Shown piece after piece: positions 43,549 through 51,647 of a DNA stretch of 51,647 bases. The first letter of the stretch is position 1. Each line of letters opens with the position of its first letter. Source of the stretch: Spirochaetae bacterium HGW-Spirochaetae-2 (GTDB taxonomy: Bacteria > Spirochaetota > Spirochaetia > Sphaerochaetales > Sphaerochaetaceae); NCBI GenBank assembly GCA_002839355.1, contig PGXW01000047.1, positions 1-51,647 on the forward strand, read 5' to 3'. The position numbers were made by a program, and so were the translations under genes. A model generated the notes under the pieces. That model was not told the DNA's origin. It saw only the letters and a list, made by a program, of their open reading frames with translations, and searched no databases.

Positions 43549-44790
43549 TCAAGCGTTCACGCCGACCTTTTTTAATTCTTTCATATTGTGGCTGATGATA
43601 CAGGGAATTATAAGCAGTATCGTCACAATTGTGAATGTAATATTGAAGGACTGCTCCAGAGTGAGACGTTGCTGCAAGGTTTCCACCACAACCCCAGTTC
43701 CCCATTGATAGATGATGACACAGGTGAATACAAAGAAGTTGGTGATTCCGAATACTGCCCCGCCTTGTCCGGCAGGCGCGATTTCGTTGATAGCCGCGGT
43801 GAATTGCACAAAGGATATGCCATTGATGATTCCCAGCACTGTGGATACTGCCATGGTTGTTGCGATTGGAAGCTTGAAAACGAAGCAGCCTAGTAATAGA
43901 ATCCACAGCAGAAATAGTGTGTTGGTGCAGATGTTGATGATTCTATGTCTTTTATTCCCGCTTTTCCCAATATACCCGCCTATAAGATTTCCAGCCATCA
44001 CGCCTATTCCTACCATGGTGGCAGCTAGGCTGGAGACCATGGTTGTTGGGTAAGCGGTTTTAAACCAGGAGACCGCCCATAGTCCTTGGAAAGCCATCAA
44101 CGAACCAAAAGAAATCATCCAGACAATGCAGATTTTCCGTAGTTCAAGAGAACTTTTAACCACACTCCATGCCAATGTGAACCGTTTGCCTAGCATGGAT
44201 CTCAATGTATCGGTAGTACTTGTTCGGTTTTTTTTGCCGATAGTGATTAAAACAACGGACATGATGATTGTTATGGTGCTGAGAACAGTAAAAATTCTGG
44301 ACATGCCCCACATGTCTAATGCCATGGAAAGCGGCGCCACGGAAAAGACCGCTCCCATGTTGCCGATCATCATCGATAAGCCAGAATAGAATGTATACTT
44401 GCTTGGGGAAAAACTTGAACTCTGGAATACCAATAAACCGCTGAGCATCGGTGATAAGCCAATCCCCATCAGTATTCTTCCTATAATAAGAGCCGGGACC
44501 GATGATCCCAGACCAAAAACTAGAGCTCCCAGACTTGTCAGTATCAAACCGGAACCCACGATCCTCGAAGGACCGATTTTATCATTCAATACCCCGCAAA
44601 GTGGTTGCATAATCGCATACGTATAGAAGTACATACTGGAGATGAAGCCAACAAGCGCTGCGCTCAGGCCCCAGGCGATTTGAATCTGGGGAAGGACGAC
44701 CGATGTGGAAACCCTGAAAAAATATGAGAAAAAGTAGGCGAGCACAAGAAAAGCATAGGTTATGCCATTGGCGAAGGATTTCTTTTCCAT
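43549..44790 (-). CDS. Major facilitator superfamily transporter
   Basis: 413 residues from the ATG at 44790 (GGAGCT 9 nt upstream; the longer frame to 44832 is promoter sequence). Twelve predicted helices; the loop after helix 2 reads GVLNDKIGPSRIVGSG, the MFS signature A equivalent, and helix 4 begins IGRILMGIGLSPMLSG. The overall pattern is of the anion:cation symporter or oxalate/formate group, which carry organic acids. It diverges from tctC, so one organic acid may be served by both transporters. Confidence 0.88.
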   Translation of the reverse strand: MEKKSFANGITYAFLVLAYFFSYFFRVSTSVVLPQIQIAWGLSAALVGFISSMYFYTYAIMQPLCGVLNDKIGPSRIVGSGLILTSLGALVFGLGSSVPALIIGRILMGIGLSPMLSGLLVFQSSSFSPSKYTFYSGLSMMIGNMGAVFSVAPLSMALDMWGMSRIFTVLSTITIIMSVVLITIGKKNRTSTTDTLRSMLGKRFTLAWSVVKSSLELRKICIVWMISFGSLMAFQGLWAVSWFKTAYPTTMVSSLAATMVGIGVMAGNLIGGYIGKSGNKRHRIINICTNTLFLLWILLLGCFVFKLPIATTMAVSTVLGIINGISFVQFTAAINEIAPAGQGGAVFGITNFFVFTCVIIYQWGTGVVVETLQQRLTLEQSFNITFTIVTILLIIPCIISHNMKELKKVGVNA

Positions 44791-44999
44791 CTTTGACAGC
44801 TCCAAGTTGAAAATAATTACAGTAAATAGCAAATATACAGCAATAGATTCGATATGAACACATAATAATTGCCATCATGTTCTAAGTCAATACAATTATT
44901 TTTGCAGATGAAAAATTTTTTATAATATTATATAATATAAAAATAAATAACATATATTTAAGTAATTTGAAAAAATTTGATTTTAATGAAAAAATTTTC

Positions 45000-45028
45000 T
45001 TGACAAGCATAAAAATGGACTTTAATCT
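45000..45028 (+). promoter_or_regulatory. Promoter of the tctCBA operon
   Basis: TTGACA (45000-45005), 17 bp, TAATCT (45023-45028). Just downstream, GTAATCGCAC (45031-45040) resembles half of a LacI-family operator. The 44833-44999 stretch is extremely AT-rich and also contains the divergent MFS promoter; no gene is seen in it. Confidence 0.6.
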
Positions 45029-45084
45029 TGTAATCGCACTAAGAATGAAATACAGTTGCTTTCGTTGGTGCAAAGGAGAAATCT

Positions 45085-46113
45085 ATGAAAAGAAACATTA
45101 CCATTCTGCTGGTTTTTGTTTGTCTTATGTGCGGAATGGTTTTCGCAGAGGGAAGTAAGGAAACCGCTGAGAAAGTTGCTTGGCCGGCCAAATCAATCAA
45201 TCTGATTGTTCCTTGGAATCCCGGTGATGGCACCGATCTTGCCGCTAGGGCATATGCGCAGGCTTTGCAGAATGTCACTGGTAAGCCGGTCGTTGTGATA
45301 AACAAACCAGGAGCTTCCGGTTCAGTGGGAACCCTGTATGCCTCACAACAGGCGAATGATGGTTATAACATTCTATTCTCAGCGGAAACCCCAGGAACCT
45401 TCCAAATCATGGGTATCAGTGATATCGCGTTTGAAAGTTTCGAAGGCATCATGATGATGGCTGAGGATACAAAAGTTATTGTAACGAAAGGTGGCTCCGC
45501 GTACAAGACGATTGAAGATCTGATCACGGCGATCAAAACGAATCCCAATAAAATCAAGATGGCCTATTCGTCACCGGGAGCTTCTGGACATATCCAGGGA
45601 TTGCTTTTCAAAGCAATGGGGCTTGAGACTTCCATGACTCCTTTTGGTGGTGGTGCGGCGGGATTGACAGCTGTCATGGGAGGGCAGGTGGATTTCACAT
45701 TCGCCAATGCGGCCACAACGCTTGGGTATATCAAGTCAGGTGATCTGGTGCCTCTTGCAGTGTTCAGCGATAAACGGAACCAAGCTTTCCCAGATGTTCC
45801 AGCTTTCACCGAAGTTCTCCCTGAAGCGAAAAATTATCTTCCATTGGGATTCCCTTATTGCGTACTGGTTCCAAAGGGGACCGATCCCCTGATTGTCGAT
45901 AGTGTCATTGCAGCGAGTGAAAAAGCCATCATCAACCCTGCCTGGTTGGATTTCCTTTCAACTCGCAAGTCCTATAATACTTTGTACGAATTCAAAGGTG
46001 ACGGTGTGAATGCCTACTGGAAAAATTGGCAGAGTGTAGTCAACTGGTTGCTGTTCGATGCCGGTGTAACCAAGTACAGTCCTCAAAAGTTTGGTATTGA
46101 AAGAAAAAAATAG
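45085..46113 (+). CDS. tctC: Tripartite tricarboxylate transporter binding protein TctC
   Basis: 342 residues with a signal peptide (MKRNITILLVFVCLMCGMVFAEG) and the Bug/TctC pattern: WPAKSINLIVPWNPGDGTDLAARAYAQALQ, GKPVVVINKPGASGSVGTLYASQ, and YSSPGASGHIQGLLFKAMG. TctC captures a carboxylate in the periplasm for TctAB. AAAGGAGAAATCT precedes the ATG. It is first in an operon with tctB and tctA. Confidence 0.94.
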   Translation: MKRNITILLVFVCLMCGMVFAEGSKETAEKVAWPAKSINLIVPWNPGDGTDLAARAYAQALQNVTGKPVVVINKPGASGSVGTLYASQQANDGYNILFSAETPGTFQIMGISDIAFESFEGIMMMAEDTKVIVTKGGSAYKTIEDLITAIKTNPNKIKMAYSSPGASGHIQGLLFKAMGLETSMTPFGGGAAGLTAVMGGQVDFTFANAATTLGYIKSGDLVPLAVFSDKRNQAFPDVPAFTEVLPEAKNYLPLGFPYCVLVPKGTDPLIVDSVIAASEKAIINPAWLDFLSTRKSYNTLYEFKGDGVNAYWKNWQSVVNWLLFDAGVTKYSPQKFGIERKK

Positions 46114-46148
46114 CCTGTCCGTTGTTTGGAAACTATGTATCAATCAAG

Positions 46149-46173
46149 CGATGGCCATGGGCATTGGCCATCG
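46149..46173 (+). other. Hairpin between tctC and tctB
   Basis: CGATGGCCA and TGGCCATCG form a perfect 9-bp stem with a 7-nt loop, no T-run. As with the ABC operon hairpin at 36411, it probably stabilises the binding-protein mRNA relative to the permeases. Confidence 0.65.
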
Positions 46174-46192
46174 TGGTTTATTTGGAGTTGTT

Positions 46193-46657
46193 ATGAGAAA
46201 CAGAAAGGTAGTCTTCGAGAGCATTGTGTTGATGCTGCTCGGAATCGCCACGATTATCGGATCTTTATTGCTGGACAACTTTGGAGAAAAGGTATTGGCC
46301 CCCGGCTTATTTCCCTCATTCCTGGGTGGAATTCTAGTATTTCTATCAGCGTTGATGCTGGTACGTGAACTCAGAAAAGCAAAGATCGATGGTGATGGAG
46401 ACAATGCCAAAGAAATACATGGAACTGTAACCACAAAGAAGATGTTGATACGCAGTGGTTTTTTAATATTTGCGACGGTAATATACCTGGTACTGTTATC
46501 ATATGCCGGTTTCATCATCGCGACTTTTGTATATGTATGTTCTGTTATGTATCTATTGGGGGAAAGAAGATGGTGGATGTTGGTACTGACCCCGGGTACT
46601 GTTGCTTTCCTGATTTTCCTTGTTTTTGAAATAGGTTTGAAGGTCTATCTGCCATAA
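46193..46657 (+). CDS. tctB: Tripartite tricarboxylate transporter small permease TctB
   Basis: 154 residues from the ATG at 46193, which has GGAG 6 nt upstream; the longer frame overlaps the tctC end and the intergenic hairpin. Four hydrophobic segments with the TctB pattern (VFESIVLMLLGIATIIGS, LAPGLFPSFLGGILVFLSALML, YAGFIIATFVYVCSVMYLLGERRWWML). Works with TctA. Confidence 0.9.
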   Translation: MRNRKVVFESIVLMLLGIATIIGSLLLDNFGEKVLAPGLFPSFLGGILVFLSALMLVRELRKAKIDGDGDNAKEIHGTVTTKKMLIRSGFLIFATVIYLVLLSYAGFIIATFVYVCSVMYLLGERRWWMLVLTPGTVAFLIFLVFEIGLKVYLP

Positions 46658-46665
46658 GGGTCAAG

Positions 46666-48162
46666 GTGAACTCGATGTTTGCAAATATATTTTCGTGTGT
46701 AAATCCCCAATTTATCCTCTATGTGGGTTTGGGGTCCATTCTGGGTTTACTGGTAGGCGCTTTGCCAGGACTTTCCGCGGTTACCGGCGTGGCATTGGTA
46801 GTGTCGATTTCATTTACCTGGGGGACCAATCAGGCGATTGCGATGGTCATGGGGGTGTATGTGATGGCTTGTTTCGCAGGAGCGATCACTGCGATACTCA
46901 TGAACATACCTGGCGCTCCCGCCGCTGTCGCCACCTCTTTGGACGGCTATCCGATGGCAAAAAAGGGACAGGCCAAGAAAGCTATTCTCACAGCGGTTAT
47001 CTATTCCTTCATCGGTAGTATCATGGGTCTTCTCGCACTGATGCTGATTGCCAAGCCAATGTCGAGAATCGCCTTGCGATTCTCCCCGATGGACTATTTC
47101 CTATTGTCGGTATTCGGTCTGGCGACAGTAGGTTCAATCGCCTCCAAAGACTTTATCAAAGGTTTGATTTGCGCCACTTTGGGGGTATTGGTCAGTTGCG
47201 TTGGTATTGACCCCATCATGGGTATTCCCCGTTTCACTTTCGGGAATCCATACTTGGTCATGGGAGTCCCAACCATCCCGGCTTTGATCGGCTTATTCGG
47301 TTTATCTGAGATACTCGAACAACTGAGTGTCGATGTGAAAAAGGCTGACATCCTGAAGATTGAGAAAACAGAATTCAGCCTGTCTGAGATTATGAAATGC
47401 TGGGTTGTTGGACTCAAGGGATCCATAATCGGAATTCTTGTGGGTATCCTTCCCGGTGCGGGAGCTCCGGTAGCCTCGTTGTTGTCATATGGGAATGCAA
47501 AGAGATCGGTGAAGAACAATGTGGTACCATTTGGAGAAGGTGCTGTCGAAGGTATCGCGGCAAGTGAATCGGCTAACAATGCGGTTATCGGCGGGGCACT
47601 CATACCAATGCTTGCCCTAGGAATACCAGGAGATTCGGTCACTATGATCATCCTTTCGGTTTTCTACATTCATGGTTTGATTCCTGGACCGCTTTTGTTC
47701 ACTGAGACACCCGAACTATTCTCGATTATTGTGGCGGGAGGGCTGATCGGCTGTGCTTTCCTGTTGCTGTTAGGATATTCAACCGCTCCGATTCTGGCAA
47801 AAGTCGTCAAAATTCAACGAAAAGTACTATTTCCGGTAATTCTTGTGCTGTGTGTGGTTGGTGCGTATGCTAACTCAAACAGCCTGTACGAAATAGCCAT
47901 CATGATAGTGTTTGGAGTGGTCGGCTACTATATGAAAAAGAACAATTACTCACCTGCGGCCATGGTTTTGGGTATGGTGCTTGGTTCTTTGATGGATAAC
48001 AATTTTAGAAGAGCGGCCTCTTTGGCTATAGGCACTCCCAACCCAATAGCGGATATGTTCTTCCATCCAATCACTGTCATTCTCATGCTTATGACTGTTT
48101 TTTCATTGGTTTCGAATTCCAAAATAGTGAAGAATTTCCTTACAAACCTTTTTAGAAAATGA
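46666..48162 (+). CDS. tctA: Tripartite tricarboxylate transporter large permease TctA
   Basis: 498 residues, about 12 helices, with TctA hallmarks LGLLVGALPGLSAVTGVAL, the ILMNIPGAPAAVATSLDGYPMAKKGQAKKA stretch, LPGAGAPVASLLSYGNAKR, and GIAASESANNAVIGGALIPMLALGIPGDSVTMI. The start may be GTG 46666 or, equally, ATG 46675, which has AAGG 8 nt upstream. It follows tctB by 8 bp. Confidence 0.94.
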   Translation: MNSMFANIFSCVNPQFILYVGLGSILGLLVGALPGLSAVTGVALVVSISFTWGTNQAIAMVMGVYVMACFAGAITAILMNIPGAPAAVATSLDGYPMAKKGQAKKAILTAVIYSFIGSIMGLLALMLIAKPMSRIALRFSPMDYFLLSVFGLATVGSIASKDFIKGLICATLGVLVSCVGIDPIMGIPRFTFGNPYLVMGVPTIPALIGLFGLSEILEQLSVDVKKADILKIEKTEFSLSEIMKCWVVGLKGSIIGILVGILPGAGAPVASLLSYGNAKRSVKNNVVPFGEGAVEGIAASESANNAVIGGALIPMLALGIPGDSVTMIILSVFYIHGLIPGPLLFTETPELFSIIVAGGLIGCAFLLLLGYSTAPILAKVVKIQRKVLFPVILVLCVVGAYANSNSLYEIAIMIVFGVVGYYMKKNNYSPAAMVLGMVLGSLMDNNFRRAASLAIGTPNPIADMFFHPITVILMLMTVFSLVSNSKIVKNFLTNLFRK

Positions 48163-48173
48163 AAGGTATCAAT

Positions 48174-48320
48174 ACCCCAGGGCAAGCCCTGGAAAACGGA
48201 GGCGTTGCCTCCTTTTCCGCCCCGAGGGGCGGGGGTATTTCACCTTGCTTTCCCGACACTCGCTCGGGATTGGAAACATCAAGATGCTTCCCCTCCGCTC
48301 GCTTCGTTGGGGAATAAACA
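48174..48320 (-). repeat. Repeat family B, copy 3 (inverted)
   Basis: The complement shows the family B order (CCCAACGAAGCGAGCGG, GGAAGCATC with GATGTTTCC, CCCGAGCGAGTGTCGGGAAAG, GCCCCTCGGGGCGG, GGAGGC-AAC-GCCTCC, AGGGC-TT-GCCCT). It lies between tctA and the AroA-like gene, so it may end or attenuate tct transcription. Confidence 0.8.
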
Positions 48321-48329
48321 AGGGGATAT

Positions 48330-49631
48330 ATGAAAATTAAAACAAATAAAACCACCATTTCAGGCTCCATGTCGGTTCCTGGCTCAAAGAGCCATACTAT
48401 ACGTGCCTGCATTTTTGCCGCCTTGTCAACCGGGGAATCACATATTGTGAATCCACTTCCAAGCGCTGATTGCCTATCAGCACTGAAGGTAATCGCTGAT
48501 TTCGGGGCAAAAGTCCGAAAAGGTGACAATGAATGGATAGTAAACGGGATAGGACCGCGATGGAAGATTCCTGGTTTTGTCGTAGATGTTGGCAATAGCG
48601 GCACTCTGTTATGTTTTGTGACAGGTTTGGCGGGAACCATTCCCGGATATACTGTCATCACTGGAGACAAGTCGATCTGCACGCGACCGATTGAGCAGGA
48701 ATTACTCGGGTTGCGGCAGCTGGGCGCCCAGGCATTCACTACGAGAGAACGTGTTGATGCCCCTCCCTTGATTGTCAAAGGCCCCATCCGTCCGGGAACG
48801 ACCCGGATGGATGGGAAATTATCTCAGCATGTAAGTGGATTGCTGCTCGCAGGTGCTTTGACTGAGGGTAAAACCCGTATCGAACCGATCAATCCCAAGG
48901 AAATTCCCTTTGTGAAGATGACAATTGATTGGTTGGTCTCTGTGGGGGTCAAGGTATCCTATGATAAGAGAAACCTGTCGTGGCTCGAAGTTGAAGGCAC
49001 CAATGTCTTCCCTTCCATCAATCGGTCGATACCTTCAGATTGGGAAGGAGTCGCTTTTCCTCTAGCGGCCGCCATACTGACCGGATCAACCCTGAGGATC
49101 GACCATATCGATTGTACAGGAAGCCAAGGTGATGAGGCGATTGTCTCTGTATTACAGGATATGGGGGCTGACATCACATTGGACAAGGAACTAGAATGCC
49201 TAATTGTAAGAGGTGGTGCGAAATTGCATGGAGTCTCAGTGGATTGCGGGAATTTTCCCGACGCTCTTCCCATGCTATCTGTTGTGGCGGCCTTTGCTGA
49301 AGGAACCTCCCGCTTTACGGATATCGGCGTTTGCCGTCTGAAGGAATCGGACAGGATAACCCTTATGCGTACCGAACTTGAAAAACTAGGAGCCGAAGTC
49401 GTCGAAGGTCCTGACTTCATGGAAATCCATGGAGGCAAACCTCTCCACGGAGCCATCGTGGACAGTTATGACGATCATCGGATTGCCATGGCACTTGCAG
49501 TCTGTGGTATGGCTTTGGGTAAGGATGAGCACATAGTGATTAAGGATGCCGAATGCTGCGCGGTTTCTTTTCCGGAATTCTACAAAACCATGAATGCCGT
49601 CGGTGCGTCATTTGAATTCATAGAGGAGTGA
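48330..49631 (+). CDS. aroA: EPSP synthase (AroA) family enolpyruvyl transferase
   Basis: 433 residues of the EPSP synthase family: PGSKSHTIRA (17-26), VGNSGTLL, DKSICTRPIEQEL, DGKLSQHVSGLLLAGAL, FPDALPM, RLKESDRI, DDHRIAMALAV and SFPEFY. This fits 3-phosphoshikimate 1-carboxyvinyltransferase, but the Arg normally found three residues after NxGT (GTAMR in E. coli) is Cys here. No other aromatic-pathway gene is nearby; instead it lies between tctCBA and an MmgE/PrpD gene. It may be the housekeeping AroA or a paralogue with another acceptor. AAGGGG upstream of the ATG. Confidence 0.87.
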   Translation: MKIKTNKTTISGSMSVPGSKSHTIRACIFAALSTGESHIVNPLPSADCLSALKVIADFGAKVRKGDNEWIVNGIGPRWKIPGFVVDVGNSGTLLCFVTGLAGTIPGYTVITGDKSICTRPIEQELLGLRQLGAQAFTTRERVDAPPLIVKGPIRPGTTRMDGKLSQHVSGLLLAGALTEGKTRIEPINPKEIPFVKMTIDWLVSVGVKVSYDKRNLSWLEVEGTNVFPSINRSIPSDWEGVAFPLAAAILTGSTLRIDHIDCTGSQGDEAIVSVLQDMGADITLDKELECLIVRGGAKLHGVSVDCGNFPDALPMLSVVAAFAEGTSRFTDIGVCRLKESDRITLMRTELEKLGAEVVEGPDFMEIHGGKPLHGAIVDSYDDHRIAMALAVCGMALGKDEHIVIKDAECCAVSFPEFYKTMNAVGASFEFIEE

Positions 49632-49634
49632 CAA

Positions 49635-51023
49635 GTGTCTAGGACTTTATTGTTGCAATTGTCGGAATTCGTCGCGGATCTAAAGTTTGAGGATTTACCC
49701 ATAGAAGTGATATCCAAAGCCAATGACGCGGTATTTGATCTGATAGGTTGTTATTTCGGAGCTTTGGGACAAAAGGACTGCAGAGCGATCCTGAACTATG
49801 CTGGACAGCACCGCGATCCTGCCCAAGCAATCCTCTGGGGAACAAGCCATAAGATTCCTGCTTCTGAAGCCGCGATGGTTGAGGGATTCTTGGCGTATTC
49901 TCTTGAATTCGATGATGGAGTATCACTAGGTGGACATTGGGGAAGCTCTTCCATTCCCGCTGTGATTGCGACTGCCGAACGGTTGGGAAAATCCGGTAAG
50001 GATGTGATTTTGGGGATAGTTTGCGCCTATGAGGTGGGGACTCGTATAAGCCGTTTGTATGCGCCGAATCTGCTTGCCCATAAAATCCATTTCCCTTGTG
50101 CGATGGGAGCATTCGCCGCTGCCGGTGGTGTGGCGAAAGTCTCCGGCTATTCAGCTGGGATTATCGAAGGTGGACTGGCGAATGGATGTTTATCACCTAT
50201 AGGCCCCTACAGCACCGCAGTCAGTGGAGCTTCTATAAAAAACATGTACTCTGGTTGGCCCAATACCATGGGTATGAAAATGATGGAATTCGCCGAAATG
50301 GGATTATATGGCGATAGCGATACATTTGAATCGGACAATGGCCTCGGGATGGCCTATGGCAAAGAACCGTTGACAGAGGAACTGAAAGCCTCGGCTCTGA
50401 AATCTCTTGGAACTAAGTACATGTTGATGGAAAGCTATTTTAAGCCGTATCCTTGTTGTCGTTGGCTGCATGCACCACTGGATGTACTCCATAGGATCAT
50501 GGTTCGCAATAGTGGCAGGACTATCGAATCCATCACAGTGGCGGGACCAGAATTCATACACCTATATGATACGAAGCTTCCTTACAATGACAAAATAAAA
50601 GCACAATATAGTATTCCTTTTACTTTGGGAGCCATGTTGTTGACCGGCGAGGTCGGTCTTTCCGCTTTCGATACTGAATTCCGCACCTCCATGGCAGTAG
50701 GGGAAGCCTCGGGCAGAATCTCGATTTTTACCGATGCTGAACTCAATCTGGCTTTTCCAAACAGCTTTTCTGTACGCCTTGATGTATATTTCAACGATGG
50801 GGGAAGAGATACCCTTATAGGAGGACTTCCCTGGAATCCGACCCAACCCGCTACAAAGCTCGAACTAATCGCGAAATTTAAAACACTTGTCAATGGTGTT
50901 TTGCCGAAGGCTGAAATAGAGGAATGGATATATCTATTCTTAAACGGTTTGGAGAGAGAAACGACCTTTATCCAGATATTGGAATTGCTTCACAGGGAGC
51001 ATGTCATCGGATCCAGGAACTGA
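49635..51023 (+). CDS. MmgE/PrpD family protein
   Basis: 462 residues of the 2-methylcitrate dehydratase (PrpD)/cis-aconitate decarboxylase fold: VFDLIGCYFGALG, EAAMVEGFLAYSLEFDDGVSLGGHWGSSSIPAVIATAERLGKSGKDVI, a His/Asp-rich active site, and YFKPYPCCRWLHAPLDVL. GAGGAG is 6 nt before the GTG start, which follows the AroA-like gene by 3 bp, so the two are tightly coupled. Members dehydrate, isomerise or decarboxylate tricarboxylates, which agrees with the nearby tricarboxylate transporter. The substrate is unknown; no prpB or prpC is present. Confidence 0.9.
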   Translation: MSRTLLLQLSEFVADLKFEDLPIEVISKANDAVFDLIGCYFGALGQKDCRAILNYAGQHRDPAQAILWGTSHKIPASEAAMVEGFLAYSLEFDDGVSLGGHWGSSSIPAVIATAERLGKSGKDVILGIVCAYEVGTRISRLYAPNLLAHKIHFPCAMGAFAAAGGVAKVSGYSAGIIEGGLANGCLSPIGPYSTAVSGASIKNMYSGWPNTMGMKMMEFAEMGLYGDSDTFESDNGLGMAYGKEPLTEELKASALKSLGTKYMLMESYFKPYPCCRWLHAPLDVLHRIMVRNSGRTIESITVAGPEFIHLYDTKLPYNDKIKAQYSIPFTLGAMLLTGEVGLSAFDTEFRTSMAVGEASGRISIFTDAELNLAFPNSFSVRLDVYFNDGGRDTLIGGLPWNPTQPATKLELIAKFKTLVNGVLPKAEIEEWIYLFLNGLERETTFIQILELLHREHVIGSRN

Positions 51024-51189
51024 AAAGAAAGCGTCAACTCGCAGGAAATATGCACATCATGAGCAACGAAGTATACTGAATGGGTGATGAACAAAAGAAG
51101 CGCGGCATGCCAGACATCCAATTCCCACACCATATATAGTAGTGGATCTCCCAAAACGCAGCAAAGCGTGCTTGGGTACTGCGCCACAA

Positions 51190-51560
51190 CATTGGATGCG
51201 GGATCAGTGTGCCGGCGCTTCTTGCCTCAGACGATATAGGGAGTGGTTCTGTTGGGATCGGCCTTGGCGTTTTGGAGCATCGCATAGTAGCGGCCCATGT
51301 CGGACAGGTCGGCCCTGCCGGGCAGTAGCGCGTCCCAGTCCGCGTCGGTCCTGCACGATCCCGCATGGGAAAGCACATGGCACAGATAGGCGTGGGAGTT
51401 GATCCCCATGCCTGACGATCAGCTTCCGGGTGTGCCCGCCTGGCACCGGCACTCGGACGAATGGCTGGGCCGCCTAGGGCGACTCGTCGGAATCCTGTTC
51501 CGAAAGCCTCAGGTAGCGCGACAGCATTGAGGAGCTGATCCGGTGCTCCTGTTGGTTCGC
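51190..51560 (-). mobile_element. IS66-like transposase remnant (C-terminal part)
   Basis: On the reverse strand one frame reads MGINSHAYLCHVLSHAG, RTDADWDALLPG and ends about 51227, resembling the C-terminal domain of IS66 transposases (NGI.P..YL..VL, then a (D)ELLPW-like end). The upstream portion, RKLIVRHG, is in another frame, so the gene is broken. This segment is clearly more GC-rich than the rest of the window, in line with a foreign origin. Bases 51024-51189 and 51561-51647 hold no recognisable gene; I see no terminal repeats. Confidence 0.5.
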
Positions 51561-51647
51561 GAATTATTCTGGAGTGAAATTCTACAATTAATCTCGGTCG
51601 AATTCCCACAAACTAATCTAGAGCAAATTCTTGCATATTGTTTTGGA

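Noticed and set aside
1-51647. tRNA, rRNA or tmRNA genes
   Set aside because: No cloverleaf, CCA-end or conserved rRNA segment was recognised on either strand by eye; a covariance scan would be needed to exclude one.

Overview
The window looks like the chromosome of a Sphaerochaeta-like spirochaete. This is an inference from mid-40s GC, many TRAP/ABC/TTT binding proteins whose signal peptides end in short small-residue stretches such as FAAGQAES, SAQGQTES and FAEGSKET, and carbohydrate-acid catabolism; no rRNA or marker gene is present to prove it.

Layout. 1-5.3 kb: the end of a metallo-beta-lactamase-fold gene, then a thiamin salvage operon (thiD, thiM, a CytX-type transporter, thiE) behind three near-identical tandem TPP riboswitches, then small unassigned genes. 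5.6-13 kb: an accessory stretch with an RloA/RloB (AbiL-like) ATPase-nuclease pair whose RloB is frameshifted, two AAA_14/DUF4143 ATPases, an isochorismatase-fold hydrolase divergent from a WYL regulator, a decayed copy of a small membrane-protein gene, and structured dispersed repeats. 13.3-15.6 kb: the first part of a broken jetD (Wadjet) gene, then padR, cupin and a two-gene DUF318 permease.

15.9-42 kb: three sugar-acid type catabolic modules. Each combines its own regulator, a DHDPS/NanA-superfamily aldolase and a different transporter: LacI with amidohydrolase, aldolase and TAXI-TRAP; IclR with NanA-like lyase, SDR, mandelate-racemase-family enzyme and DctPQM TRAP; GntR with aldolase, CUT1 ABC importer, 2-hydroxyacid dehydrogenase, LarA-like protein and IlvD/Edd dehydratase. 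A nitrilase gene, a broken nagA and the second part of jetD lie between modules two and three. 42.4-51 kb: a LacI regulator, an MFS transporter, TctCBA, an AroA-like enolpyruvyl transferase and an MmgE/PrpD protein. The window ends in a GC-rich IS66-like transposase remnant.

Seven copies of a ~95-bp repeat (family A), all in the same orientation, lie at the borders of these modules; families B (three copies) and C (three copies) are hairpin-rich and mostly lie 3' of genes. The two jetD fragments, 19 kb apart, are complementary and share the 13-bp string ATGGTGATTTTTG at the break, which suggests that the material between them was inserted into, or rearranged through, a Wadjet gene.
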